From NCBI RefSeq assembly GCF_000497045.1, contig NW_015961960.1, forward strand, positions 2,853 through 66,852: a DNA stretch of 64,000 nucleotides, in the 5' to 3' direction. Under the pieces are notes generated by a model. It searched no databases and was not told the origin of the DNA. It was given only the letters and a program-made list of their open reading frames with translations. Origin of the DNA: Kalmanozyma brasiliensis GHG001 (lineage: Eukaryota > Basidiomycota > Ustilaginomycetes > Ustilaginales). Shown piece after piece: positions 28,354 through 38,828 of this stretch; positions within the stretch are counted from its first letter, which is position 1; each line of letters starts with the position of its first letter. Both the position numbers and the translations under genes were made by a program.

Positions 28354-29658
28354 CTACAACAAGTCGAAAATATCCTTCTTCTTACCCCCTTGCTGCTGTG
28401 CCGCAGGAGTCTGCGAAGCAAACAAAGCATTCGAGCTCTGGTTCTTGGCCATCTCAGCCATCGACGTCTTTTGCTTGCCGCCCGCGCTCGACTTGCCGGA
28501 CGAGGACGCCCAGAGGTCGTCAAAGTTGAACGATGTGTTGGTGGCAGCTGCAGGGCGCGAGGCAGGGGCAGCAGCGGGTGTGCTGGGTTTCGAAGATTGG
28601 GTTGGCGACATCAAGCTGCTCGCGGCAGCTGGCTTTGCGGAGGCGGCGGGTGCCGAGTCGAAAAAGTCGAAGGAAGCAGCTTGAGGCTGTGCGCTCGCCT
28701 TGACAGGTGCAGCCGGGGCGGAAGCGGCAGGAGCAGCCTGGAAGTCATCGAAATCGTCACCAAACGCATCGTTGGTCGAGGAGCTCGCAGCCGCGGGCTT
28801 GGCAGCCGGAGCCGGTGCAGGGGCAGCTGGCTCGTCATCGTCGTCAAAGCTGAAGAGGTCAGCAACCTTGGGCGCCTCCTTCTTAGCCGGTGCAGGAGCC
28901 TGTGAGGATCGGGATGCACCAGCGCGGGTGGTGCTCGAGCTTGCCTTTGATGCAGGCGTCTCCTCGAAGTCGCCCGCGTCGTACTCCTCGAAGCTCTCCC
29001 GCGCAGCGGCGCCACCGCCGCCACCACCACCGCTCGAGCTGCCAGCTCCTGCAGCAGCTCCGCCTCCAGCGTAGTAGCTGTCGCTGCCGAATCCGCCGTA
29101 TCGACCGGTGCCGCTGCCGGGCACAAACTCGCCATTGCCTCCGCCCGTGTACTTGGACTTGTTGCTTCGCGCCTTCCTCCTCTCCTGTCGAATGCGGTCT
29201 ACATCGCCGAGCATGTCTGCGAGCTCTTTGGCGCGGTTTCGCACGTTGATGCCCTGGTCCTTGCCCTTCTCGTCAATGTAGTGGAAGTTGCGGAGGATCT
29301 TGATGGTGGCCAGATGGGAGCGGGCGTCGTCGACGACACGTTCGGAGCCGTGCTTGATGAGGTACTCGAGCAGCTGGAGCGCCTTATAGATCTGACGCCA
29401 CTCGCGCGCCTCCTTCTCCATGAAGCGGCGGTAAATGGTGGGCATGATCTCGTTGAAGTCCTGGTAGTTGTGGGTAGCCTGGGCGATCTCGGTCATGAGG
29501 GTGGAGCTGGCTCCCCAAGGATCGTCGTTGGTAGCCTCGTCAACCTTGGCTTCAATGTCACTGACGTTGAGCGCGTAGTTCTTGGCCGAGCGGTAGAGCG
29601 ACTTGACGTCGTACATGGTCAAGTTGGCCAGCTTGCTGCCAATATCGTCGAAGTCCAT
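28354..29658 (-). CDS. ENT3: epsin-like ENTH-domain protein (Ent3/epsinR type)
   Basis: ENTH proteins bind phosphoinositides and help form clathrin-coated vesicles; the Ent3/epsinR branch works at the Golgi-endosome interface. The 434-residue protein begins with a complete ENTH domain (about 12-150). This contains the hallmark EATNDDPWGASSTLMTEIAQ and REWRQIYKALQLLEYLIKHG stretches, followed by a basic linker (RQERRKARSNKSKY). The rest is disordered Gly/Ala/Ser/Pro-rich sequence with acidic-phenylalanine peptides (ADLFSFDDDDE, DFDDF), which typically bind adaptor ears, and a C-terminal DIFDLL. No UIM-like motifs stand out, supporting Ent3/epsinR rather than Ent1/2. There is no intron. The gene lies 222 bp downstream of the DNA methyltransferase start on the same strand. 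Confidence 0.93.
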   Translation of the reverse strand: MDFDDIGSKLANLTMYDVKSLYRSAKNYALNVSDIEAKVDEATNDDPWGASSTLMTEIAQATHNYQDFNEIMPTIYRRFMEKEAREWRQIYKALQLLEYLIKHGSERVVDDARSHLATIKILRNFHYIDEKGKDQGINVRNRAKELADMLGDVDRIRQERRKARSNKSKYTGGGNGEFVPGSGTGRYGGFGSDSYYAGGGAAAGAGSSSGGGGGGGAAARESFEEYDAGDFEETPASKASSSTTRAGASRSSQAPAPAKKEAPKVADLFSFDDDDEPAAPAPAPAAKPAAASSSTNDAFGDDFDDFQAAPAASAPAAPVKASAQPQAASFDFFDSAPAASAKPAAASSLMSPTQSSKPSTPAAAPASRPAAATNTSFNFDDLWASSSGKSSAGGKQKTSMAEMAKNQSSNALFASQTPAAQQQGGKKKDIFDLL

Positions 29659-30507
29659 CTTTGCTGAAGGTGACGCGGGTTCTTAGACGACCGCGACGAT
29701 TAAAGTTGTTCGGATGGAGGCGAGACCGACTGACTCGGTCTGCGAGCAGGGTGCGTAGGATGATAGTGGAGCGACGAGAGAAGACTACTTGATTGGTAGA
29801 CGTGGGTTGGAGTGCAAGGCGCAGCGACGACGAGGTGCAACGCTTTCCCGCGCTGTGTTACTTTGGACGAAGGCGCTTCCCGTCTTCACGAGCCTGGCTC
29901 GTTCGCTGACTGTTTTGCTGGCTCTGGACCCGCCAAGATGGTTTGAGAGCCGGTCTGCTGCCTTGCTCAAATTTGGAATTTCATGCCCGTGCCAGAGAGC
30001 CGCCCGCTTTGGCCCAATTCTCGCTCGGACCGTGTTTTGCTGCCTCAATTTCTTCTTGGCTCAGAAGGGCGAGTCGTCCAGCATTGCTACTGCCGACGAT
30101 CCTCATTCCGTTAGCGCATCCAACTCCGTAGCTAGAGATAGTCGAGTCTTTGCTTTGCAAAAATGTCCGCTAGCAGCCCAGGTCGTTCAATTGCCACGCA
30201 GCCACACAGAAGTCGAAGTGCTCAATCGGTGGATGGCGAGGCCGAGATTTCAGCAGCGTTCTAGCTCAGCGAAGCTGCAAGCCTCGTTTCAACTCACAGC
30301 AGTCAACAGTCGCAGAGCGATGCCACTGGAAGCGGCCGTGGCGAGCTGAGAAAGTGTTGTGAAATTCAACAGAGAAAGCGGTTTCCTCCGCGCGCAAGAT
30401 ACGATGACGTCTAGTGTCAAATCAGCCCGGCCGATGCGTGGCCAAGCTATAATATGGATTGGTGATGTGAGAAGTATGTACTGGGTGATTCCGTCTCGCC
30501 GTCCAAT
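29659..30507. other. intergenic between two minus-strand genes
   Basis: This 849-bp stretch contains the promoter of the epsin gene and the 3' region of the peptidase gene. A plus-strand frame at 29789-30349 opens at a TTG and has no recognisable content. Confidence 0.6.
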
Positions 30508-32320
30508 TTACCAGATCATGCTGCTCAGGTCGGATCGGATACGGTTGTAGTCGAGGATACCCTCGACCTGGCCATGTGCGGCGAGCGCAAAGTCAGCGTC
30601 CCACAGGTAGGTGCGTGCCACACGCTGGATGTCGGTGACGCCGATCGAGTCGATCGCCGCCTGAATCTCTTGTGGCGTGTATCGCTTGCCGGCAGTGACG
30701 AGCTGTCGTCCAATGTCCTCAGCGATGGCAGTGGTACCGTCGAGACCGAGCAACAAGCTGGCCTTGAGCTGCGCCTTGGCACGCTCCACCTCACCCTCGG
30801 TGGGAGCCGTGCTCATTCGCTGCCACTCACGCAGAGTGAAGTGGATCAAGTCGTCGAGCTGCAGGAAGTTCTCCGAGACCATGTAGACACCCCAGAGACC
30901 CGTGTCCGAGTACGAGGTGGAGAAGTGCATGAACGAGTTGGCGAGATTGTTGGACGAGACAATGTGCGACAGACGCGACGAGAGCAAAGGGCTCGAGCCG
31001 AGCGATCGGTCCCAGTTACCCATGATGCTCTGCAGCACGAGCATGGGGAAGTAGTCGGGCGACTTCCACGAAACACCCTCGACGGCGAGGGCAAAGTTGC
31101 AGGTGGGCGAAGTGTCGTCACGGATGCGGACCTCGGAGCCAACGAAGGTGGTCTTGGGCGACGAAGACTGGCCGAGCTTGATGGGGCTCGAGCTCACGGG
31201 AAGGCTGCCAAAGTGCTGCTCGGCGAGCTTGACGAGCGAGTCGTGCTCAATGCCACCGGCGCCAACGAGAACCATGCGGTCAGCAGAGTAGTTGGTCTTG
31301 ATGTACTCGGCGAGGTCCTCGCGCTTGATCGAAAGGATGTTCTTCTTGGGGCCAAGGATGGTGCGGCCAAGGGGCTGACCCTGGAAGGCGACCGAGTGAA
31401 GGTGGTCGAAGACAACCTCCTCCTTGAGCTTGTCCACCTCCTCCTGCTCGCGGAGGATCACATCACGCTCGCGCTCAATGGCGGAGCTCTCGAGCTTGGA
31501 GTTCTGCAGGATGTCCGAAATGATGTCAACAGCCTTATCAACGTCCTTGCGGAAGGCCTTGGCGTAGTAGACGGTCTGTTCTCGCGAGGTGTAGGCGTTG
31601 AGGTGAGCGCCGAGGTTCTCCACCTCGAGCTCAAGAGCGTGCTGCGATCGCTTGCCGGTTCCTGTGCGGTAGAGAAAGGAAAAGAACGAGGCGTGCGGAT
31701 GGGATGGTAAGAAAGGTCAGTCGCTCGTTCATCTTTGGTCTTTCTGCGCCAGACCGCCCGTGACATTTCGAGGTCGTAGATTGTCGTATTGCCGTCTGAC
31801 ACGATCGAAGCACCATTCAGACCTTGAAAAGCCTCAATCAAGTCTGATGGGATGCCTGGCGCGTCATAACGCTGGTGAAGATGCGCCTTGCTTGCCAGAA
31901 GGCAACGGACTGAAGGACGTGCGACAAATGGACTCGGAGCCATGCGAGGCCGTCCTTTTGCAGGTACTCGGTGGTGCAAGGCTATCACGGGCGGGCTGAT
32001 GCGTTGCAGAACTGCTGCTGTGTCGATGCGGGATACGTACCCTTGAAAGCCATGTGCTCAAGGAAGTGGGCGGTACCGTTGGTGCGATCTGTCTCGGCAC
32101 GAGAGCCGGCATCGATCCAGACACCGACGGTAGCGGTCTGGGCAGAAGGGTTGGACTCGGTAGCGACGGTAAGGCCGTTGGAGAGGGTGGTGGTCTGGGT
32201 GATGGGCTGGCGCGAGACGGCGGTGGCCAGGTTGCGGAAGTTGAAGGTGGCAGCGGTAGCCGGCACCTTGGAAGCTCGGGCGAGCCTCAAGGAGGACTGT
32301 GCGAAGAGACGAGCAGCCAT
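30508..32320 (-). CDS. MAS1: mitochondrial processing peptidase, beta subunit
   Basis: This is the catalytic subunit of the matrix peptidase that removes presequences from imported precursors. The exons are 32041-32320 and 30508-31661, giving 477 residues. The N-terminus is an Arg/Ala/Ser-rich mitochondrial presequence (about 1-35). The inverted zinc-binding motif HFLEH is at 85-89, so this is the active beta subunit and not the alpha subunit. The intron 31662-32040 (379 bp, GTACGT..CGCACAG) falls in the Gly codon just after HMAFK and joins cleanly to [29 protein letters not shown], the conserved continuation. The divergent TRM82 gene shares a 638-bp upstream region. The C-terminus ends in RSDLSSMIW as in the family. 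Confidence 0.96.
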
Positions 32321-32958
32321 GATGATCGACAGGCTGTGCGACGGGTGGATGAGGCGAGGTGAGGTGAGGTAAGGGAAGCGAAGATGATGGTGATCTCGAC
32401 GACGATGAACAGGCCAATTCGAAAATGCGAAGCTTTGGCGGTCCTCAGTGCTCTCAGAGAGAAGTCGCGAATAATTGGCGACGGCCACTCGCAGTGAGAA
32501 TCCTTCCTTCTGGCTCAGGCTTGCTTTGGTGAGGGTTGGGTGACCATTTTCAGCGAGTTGATTGGTGAGCCAGAGCGCTCTCGAATTGTATTGAGCCCAA
32601 CGCAACTTTGAATTGCACGCTCTGCTCACTCGATTTCAAAGAGTTGGAATTTTCTCGCCTTTCCTCGTGTTGTGCTGCTCAGTTGCCGGGCCAGACGAGC
32701 TCATTCCGGCGAGCCCCGTTCAAGCTAAGCTGCAATCGTGATCGATTTCTTCCGAGCAGGCATTGCGGCAATGAGGGTCTAACATTATATGGTTTTCGTG
32801 CGAGTTGCTGTTTCGCCCAACCCCTCTCAGGGTTTCTTCTTGGACATTTTTTGCTAGGAAGAACCACACAAGATGGTGGAGGTCAAGAAGCATACCTTCA
32901 ACCTCGCCTGGGACCCATCTTGACACCATACCATCCAGCACTGTGACCTGCAGACATC
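32321..32958. promoter_or_regulatory. divergent promoter region MAS1 / TRM82
   Basis: These 638 bp lie between the start codons of the peptidase (-) and TRM82 (+) genes. No defined regulatory motif was recognised; the sequence is mixed and contains no coding frame of note. Confidence 0.5.
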
Positions 32959-34827
32959 ATGGCGGAAGCAGGCCCATCGAGCGCAAAGATGGTCAGCGCG
33001 CCACTCCACCACGTCGCAGTGGCTCACCGCTCAGACACCTCGGTCTTCCTCTCAGCAAACTCGATCCAGCTCGTCGATGCTCGACCCGACGGCAGCTTCG
33101 AAACGTACGCCATGTCAACAACGGTCTTCGTCCCGCAGCCCACCCTCCCCGATCAGTCAGATGCAGCACGCTACGCTGACAACCCGCACATCAGCTTTGC
33201 TCGCCTCGCCAGCTTCTCGCATTCCGATCGATTCCTCGCCCTCACTGGAGACGACAAGGTGCTGCGCGTGTGGAAGCTCGAGCGCACAGCGGATCAGCGC
33301 ATCGAGGGCTTCGAGTTCGGCAAGGGGATCGTCATCAAGCTCTTGCCTAAGCGAGCGGCTGCTCTACACTGGATGCCGCCGAGCGATGCGACTCCAAGAG
33401 GGTCGGAGGAGCTCATCTGCATCGACCGTTTCGGAGACATTCGCAGCTTCATCATCAACGAGCATGACGTACGGACACTGCCATCAGCCGAGAGCAAGAA
33501 GAACGGCGCCGAGATCGACGAGCAGGACCAGATGGACTCGCCCGACGATCCTTCGATGCAGATCCTCCTCGGCCACGTCAGCATGATCACCAGCCTCGCC
33601 TTCATTCCTGCAGCAAACAAGTCTTCGCCGCCCAGATTCATCATCACAGGCGACCGCGACGAGCACATTCGCATCTCCCGTTGGGGGCCGAAACGTCTCG
33701 CATACGTCGTCGATCGATACTTACAAGGCTCAGAGGCGTTTGTTGGAGCTCTTGCGGTTGTTTCTGACGCCGATGGCAAGCTCAGACTGGTCAGTTCGGA
33801 AGGTGGGCGCGCTCTGCGAGTCTGGACCCTGCCACAGCCAGGTGAGCCTTCACCGGCGGACACCTCTTCCGACGATGCATGCATTTCGATCAACGAGCTG
33901 AGCTCGGCCCTTGCGCCCTACGTTCTGGCCCGCGACCGCGAGGAGAGGCAGAGGGAGTCCAAAGCGCTGCAGGCTTCAAGCAAGCGTAACAAGGCTGCCA
34001 AGCGAAAGCAGGCCGGAGACGGACAGGCAGACGAGAAGGAAGAGGCGGAGCCGTCAGCAGCCCAGTATGCGCAGGACAGCAAGCCCGTGGTGGTCATTTC
34101 GGATCTGCTCCCGTTCAGCGATGCAGAAGGAAAGCAATGGCTGTTGGTAGTGGTCGAAGGAGCAACTGCCTTCTTCTATGTGCCTGTCAGCGCCTTGCTG
34201 GTACCGCTTTTGGCAGACGAGAAGGTGCGCGACATCTCGGAGCAGATCCGTGTCACTACTGCGCCTGTCCCGATCTTGCACCTCACACTGGTTCAGCGAT
34301 CCGAGACCGATGTCGCCTCCGTCATCACAACTTTCGATACGCGGTCCGAGTTCCGACCATCTTCGCCGACCACGGACGACACCGCCGAAGCAGGCGTCTT
34401 CACCCTCACCTCCTCGGGTCGATTCGAACGCCAATCCAACTCAGCCCTGATTAGCGCGCTCCTCCCGGCCAGTTCACCAAGTAGCAACTCCGAACCACCC
34501 CGCGCCCTGCTCGACCCTTCGATCGTGGAACACCTCAGCCTCTACCCCGCGCTCACCACGTGGCCCAAGATCGAAGTGCCCTCGTCGGCCGAGATCATCG
34601 CCACGCGCTCCTCGCGCAAGGGGCGGTTCAACCATCCGCTCGACACGTCCATGATCGGCGTCGCCCAGGTCGAGCAGAGCAAGCCGTCCAACGCCAGCTC
34701 GAATCCCGAGGGGGATGTGGAACAGCGAAGTAAGCTCGTTAAGACGATGCAGGGGGGAAAGCGCGAGAGAGGGAGGGAGAGGAACAGGGAGGCGATACGG
34801 GCGGCACAGGAGCAGGCGTCGCAGTGA
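32959..34827 (+). CDS. TRM82: tRNA (guanine-N7)-methyltransferase non-catalytic subunit (WD40)
   Basis: Trm82/WDR4 stabilises Trm8, which makes m7G46 in tRNA variable loops. The 622-residue protein is a WD-repeat beta propeller: FLALTGDDKVLRVWKLE, a GHVSMITSLAF repeat and the family-typical ITGDRDEHIRISRWG around residue 232-247, followed by AFVGALAV and GRALRVWTLP. A Lys/Glu-rich insertion (about 325-365) and a long Ser/Pro-rich, finally Arg-rich C-terminus make it longer than the yeast protein of about 440 residues. The ATG at 32959 (CATCATGG) opens the frame. Orthology rests on the DRDEHIR signature and the overall propeller pattern. The stop codon is only 112 bp from the convergent SurE-like gene. 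Confidence 0.9.
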   Translation: MAEAGPSSAKMVSAPLHHVAVAHRSDTSVFLSANSIQLVDARPDGSFETYAMSTTVFVPQPTLPDQSDAARYADNPHISFARLASFSHSDRFLALTGDDKVLRVWKLERTADQRIEGFEFGKGIVIKLLPKRAAALHWMPPSDATPRGSEELICIDRFGDIRSFIINEHDVRTLPSAESKKNGAEIDEQDQMDSPDDPSMQILLGHVSMITSLAFIPAANKSSPPRFIITGDRDEHIRISRWGPKRLAYVVDRYLQGSEAFVGALAVVSDADGKLRLVSSEGGRALRVWTLPQPGEPSPADTSSDDACISINELSSALAPYVLARDREERQRESKALQASSKRNKAAKRKQAGDGQADEKEEAEPSAAQYAQDSKPVVVISDLLPFSDAEGKQWLLVVVEGATAFFYVPVSALLVPLLADEKVRDISEQIRVTTAPVPILHLTLVQRSETDVASVITTFDTRSEFRPSSPTTDDTAEAGVFTLTSSGRFERQSNSALISALLPASSPSSNSEPPRALLDPSIVEHLSLYPALTTWPKIEVPSSAEIIATRSSRKGRFNHPLDTSMIGVAQVEQSKPSNASSNPEGDVEQRSKLVKTMQGGKRERGRERNREAIRAAQEQASQ

Positions 34828-34939
34828 CCTCCCTAGGGGTTCTCATTGCACTTTCATCACGATCGCTATTCCAAAGAGAGGAATGGGGTTCTTTCTACGG
34901 GCAGTCTATTCCATGAGTCTACATCTGAGCGAATTCTAT

Positions 34940-36286
34940 TTAGGCAGAAGTGCTGTTGGCGCTCGAGTTGCTAGCAGTACCGTTCGAGTTGAGCGACTGA
35001 ATGCCGCTGGTCAGGGCCGCAACGAGGTCCTGAGTAGCGTTGGTAGGAGCGTCATAGTCGACCGAATAGATGCTGGCGCTAGCCTGGCAGTTTCCGTTCT
35101 CGACGACATCCGTCTCACCGGGCAAGCTGCAGTTGCCGGCGAGGCAGGCGTTGACACCCTCGCTGACGTAGTTGGCATAGGTTGGCAGGCCGGTGGTGGA
35201 GTTGACGACGAAGCGGTCGATGATGGCCTTGCCAGTCAGACGGGTGTGGACCCACTCGAGATCCGTGCAGTTGCCCGTGGGGGCGATTTCGGGGTAGTTG
35301 ACCGTCAGACCAATGCCCAGCGGCAAGACGCGAGCGGACGAGTTCGATGCCTTGGCGTTGTCCGCAACGGTGCTGACAAAGTTGGCAGAGTAGGTGGCGA
35401 TCTTGACGCTCTCATCGTCGACATCGCTCAAATTGAGGCTGGTGTACTGTCGAACGTCTGTGCTGGCGGAGAATGCGATCGCGGGGACGTTTCGCTCCAC
35501 CGCAAAGTAGGATGCGCCAATGGTGCCAGAGAGGGTGTAAAGGAAAGGACCGAGGTTGGTGCCCTCGTTCGGCCCGCTAACCACCAGATCGACGCCAGCG
35601 GTGGAGTCGTTGCGCGAAGTGGCGTTGAAGAAGTACTGCGCATCGTGGTCGAGTGCCCATCCTGCGCAGGCAGCGGGGGTCCCGTTGAAGTAGCGCAGAC
35701 CTGGGTCGGTCACGTTGAGACCGGCAAAGGGCGCGCCGACGGGTGCAAAGCCGCCACGACCAGCGGAGGTGATGTTGAGCGAGGCAGGGAGCACAACAGT
35801 ACCGCCCTTGCCGGACTGGTTGTGCGACGGGGCGACCATCAGCACTCGGTGACCTGCACGACGCAAGGCGTAGTACAGCGCTCGGATGTTGGCGCTGCCC
35901 CAGCTGTCATCGTTCGTGAGCACGATGTTGAGCGGGTTCGAGGCCGATTTGACATTGGCGAATCCAGCAGCGGAGACGCCGTAGACGTCGGAGGAGTTGG
36001 CCGTGGCGGTTGAGTTGTATGAGAGGGTCGAGTTGTAGCTGTTGATGATGCTGCTGTTAGTCGAGGAGCCACTGCTGCTGGTGGAGGTGGCAGAGGAGGC
36101 GGAGGCAGAGGCGGAAGAGGTGGCCGAGCTGCCAGAGCCAGAGCTGGACGACGACGAGGAGAAAGAGTCCTGCGTCGATGTGGCAGCGGCGCTGCTGGAC
36201 GAGCTCGCCTGGCGAGCCTGGAGAGGCGTCGCCGAGATGGCGGCCGATGAGACAAGCGCTGCGGTCAGGAGGGGGAAGAACTTCAT
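34940..36286 (-). CDS. secreted SurE-like phosphatase / 5'-nucleotidase
   Basis: SurE-fold enzymes are metal-dependent acid phosphatases acting on nucleotides. The 448-residue protein has a signal peptide (about 1-19, MKFFPLLTAALVSSAAISA), then a Ser/Thr/Ala-rich linker (about 27-105) likely to be O-glycosylated, then the SurE domain. The metal-binding LTNDDSWGSANI motif sits near 122-133 and the SGPNEGTN motif near 237-244. Many Asn-X-Ser/Thr sequons agree with passage through the secretory pathway. The C-terminal tail is again Ser/Asn-rich. The ATG at 36286 directly precedes the signal peptide, and a TATATA box lies about 70 bp upstream. A role in phosphate or nucleotide scavenging is inferred from family and location only. 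Confidence 0.9.
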   Translation of the reverse strand: MKFFPLLTAALVSSAAISATPLQARQASSSSSAAATSTQDSFSSSSSSSGSGSSATSSASASASSATSTSSSGSSTNSSIINSYNSTLSYNSTATANSSDVYGVSAAGFANVKSASNPLNIVLTNDDSWGSANIRALYYALRRAGHRVLMVAPSHNQSGKGGTVVLPASLNITSAGRGGFAPVGAPFAGLNVTDPGLRYFNGTPAACAGWALDHDAQYFFNATSRNDSTAGVDLVVSGPNEGTNLGPFLYTLSGTIGASYFAVERNVPAIAFSASTDVRQYTSLNLSDVDDESVKIATYSANFVSTVADNAKASNSSARVLPLGIGLTVNYPEIAPTGNCTDLEWVHTRLTGKAIIDRFVVNSTTGLPTYANYVSEGVNACLAGNCSLPGETDVVENGNCQASASIYSVDYDAPTNATQDLVAALTSGIQSLNSNGTASNSSANSTSA

Positions 36287-37858
36287 CTTGAGAGATCTTG
36301 TGGAGTGTTTGGATGGTAGAGAAGTCAAGCACGGGAGTGCTCCACGCTCATCAATATATACTTCTCAACACCACCAATGCTCCTACATGCTCTTGGGCCA
36401 TACCTCTCCGCCACCCACGGAGGAATCAGACCCGTGCGAGCATCAGCGTCCACTCAGACCAGCATCTCGGAAGATGTGAAACCATTTCTTGGCACGTTCT
36501 CGATCTCGAACTCGCTTCGACCCTACCGCGTGGAAGAGTTAGAGCTCGGTGCCAAGCTGCCAAACACCGCAGCGGCCGGCGACTCAGGCGTGCGCTGAAT
36601 TTGCAACGAAACGCAAAATGACGTTGAGAGATTTCGCTTGGGCCTCGTTAGGCGACTTTGCCTGTCTGGCTGCGGCCATGCTCCTACGGCCCGCCTCTGC
36701 CTTACGCGACCTCCGGTTTGCACACCTGTGTGTGAAGCGAACCGTGGCATCCGTTTGGATCTGCATGAAGTGTGGCCTCAGAACGTGCCCTTCTCGTGAC
36801 AGTGGATTGCACTGAGAGGAGGCCTTAACGACCATGGACAGCCGCATTCCGAGCTCTGAAGCGCATACGTGAAGCGCACACGTTTGCGTGCGGCATTGCA
36901 ACGAGGGGGTCGCCTGTCAAGGATCAGCCGCATCACCGCAGCCGTCATACGTGGCTGGCTTCACCATGGTGCTGGACGACCGACGCCTCTGGTCCGGGTT
37001 GGCCTGAGAGGCTACCCCTCGAAGCCGAGGGGTCAGCACCGCTACGAAAGACTCGCCCGGGAAGAAATCATTCCGGTCTGTGGACAGCTCGAGTGGCACG
37101 CAAGGTCCAGGCCCGGCAACCTCGGTTAAGCTACTGTGTCGGCCCTCGCTATCGTTCCTCAGACTCAAAAAGCTGGCAAGCACTCGGCACAACGACTAAG
37201 CTTGTCAGATGAGATTGGGCTGGTTATCGAGGCCAAATGGAGAGTTCACCGTAGATGTCTTCTCTCGTCGAGATGGTCCAACAGCCGCCGATGCTGATGG
37301 TCGTATCGACATGATGTGTGCCGCCTTTGCGGGCGCGTCTCGCCGGTTCAATATTGCAGACGGCCACGTAGATGCAAGTCATCCTGCCCAGTGCTGGATG
37401 ACTGGCCTTCAAGCGTGGCTATCAGTCAGCGATGGACGGTAGACCAGTCAATGCTCAATGGCTAAGCGCGAGCTGGTCCTACTCCTGAGTAGCCGGCTGC
37501 ACTGCGTGACTGAGGCTTGTTCCGACGGCCTATCGCTGGCCAACGCATTGGCCAGACTGTCGCTTCATCGTCAATGAGTCTGAGATGAACAGTCTGATGA
37601 CCCGAAGCGCCGAGGCATCGCAGCAGCCAAGAGCAGACATGAGGCACCGAGGCAACAAGCCCGGTGATCCTGCGCAGCAGAGCTCTGGAGGAAGACATAT
37701 AAGGCCCGTCTCTCAAGCAGCCTTCAGCATCAGATGTTTCCTCGTTCCGCACTGATCTCGAGGCCTACCCCAATCACCCGACCTCAGTACTCGTCTTGCT
37801 TCGCCGAGCACCTCTCTTACGCCACATCTATCTCACTCAACAGCTCCTCTTCATCGCC
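36287..37858. other. 1.6-kb divergent intergenic region
   Basis: This region separates the SurE-like gene (-) and the beta-trefoil gene (+). Overlapping short frames lack recognisable content. A perfect 8-bp hairpin with a 4-nt loop occurs at 37014-37033 (ACCCCTCG/CGAGGGGT). The final 100 bases before 37859 are pyrimidine-rich and look like a leader. Confidence 0.55.
36355..36360 (-). promoter_or_regulatory. TATA box of the SurE-like phosphatase gene
   Basis: TATATA lies about 70 bp upstream of the ATG at 36286 on the minus strand. Confidence 0.5.
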
Positions 37859-38435
37859 ATGTCCGCACTCGAGCATAGCGGTCACTACCGCATCCATCCT
37901 GTCCATGGCGATCCGGGATGCATCACTGCGCAAGACGTCGGCCAAGCCTTGCACGTACAGCCGCCGAGTACGGACAAGAACCAGATCTGGGATATCCGAA
38001 TGATCGAACACGATCTCTACCATATCGTTCTCAAGGACAAGCCGGATTTTGGTGCGTCTACGTTCCCTGGACCAGCCCCATTCCAGGCAGTTCGACTGCT
38101 CGACCGTCTTAGCGCCTTCCGCCTGTCCAACGCCGGCGGTCCGGACATGCTCCAGTATGTCCAACCAACCTGCTCTCTCGATCCTCGTGCAAGCGATTGA
38201 CAAACCTCCATGGCTCGCTCATTGTCCGCCTGGACCATTCTGCACAGCATTGCTCCGGCCGAAACCGACGAGCTGACCGTGGCGATGTCAGGCGGAAAGG
38301 ACGTGAGTACACTCTTTTGCGTCTGTCGGGATGTCGCTGGGAAGCCCGTGCTGACTTGTGCGTTGCCCTTTGCAGGTTGTCTTGACGCCGACCGATCACC
38401 ACGGACCGTTCGCTTGGCGCTTTGTTCGAGCCTGA
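37859..38435 (+). CDS. small beta-trefoil-like protein (three exons)
   Basis: I assembled exons 37859-38154, 38248-38302 and 38376-38435, giving 136 residues. Introns are 38155-38247 (93 bp, GTATGT..GCACAG) and 38303-38375 (73 bp, GTGAGT..TTTGCAG); phases match at both joints. The protein reads as repeated beta-hairpin units: GHYRIHPVHGDPGCITAQD, then IWDIRMIEHDLYHIVLKDKPDF, and a C-terminal unit DELTVAMSGGKDVVLTPT ending AWRFVRA. Such a pattern and length suit a beta-trefoil of the fungal protease-inhibitor (I66-like) or ricin-B lectin type. No signal peptide is seen, as is usual for cytoplasmic fungal trefoil inhibitors and lectins. The second exon is tiny and the first acceptor is the least certain point, because alternative frames there meet stops. 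The start (ATCGCCATGTCC) is reasonable. Function is not assigned. Confidence 0.6.
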
Positions 38436-38828
38436 GCTTTGCCACTCACTTGTCGAGCGCGATGGCCATCATCTCATTGCACCATCCAGTCTACGGCTTG
38501 TGACGAGCTCGTCGTTCTGTGTATCGTGATCGAGCGTTTCCACCTGTTATGTCGCAGTAGTGCAGCGCCCCTCGTTTCCCTTGCTCCCGTTGATGGGCGC
38601 ATCGGTGTCGTTCGTACCCTCAATGCAGTGCTTCTCTTCCTCTGCCCGTGTGTTTCAATTTGAGCGGCCACCGCTTCGGGTGTAGACATGGTCCACGGCT
38701 TGGCATGACCACGACCATGCTCGGTGTGCAAGCGGTTTGCGAACAGAACAGAGCAAATGCATTGCGAGCGCTTCCAGGCGCGGGAGAATAGGACAAAGGA
38801 AAGTGGTCAATTGATTGAGATGAAGCAT
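38436..38828. other. intergenic between convergent genes
   Basis: This 393-bp interval holds the 3' regions of the beta-trefoil gene (+) and the RRM/EF-hand gene (-). Nothing further was recognised. Confidence 0.6.

Noticed and set aside
30574..31710. 378-residue plus-strand ORF over MAS1
   Set aside because: Antisense shadow of a conserved gene.
34715..36013. 432-residue plus-strand ORF over the SurE-like gene
   Set aside because: Overlaps the 3' end of TRM82 and is antisense to a signal-peptide-bearing enzyme; no recognisable content.
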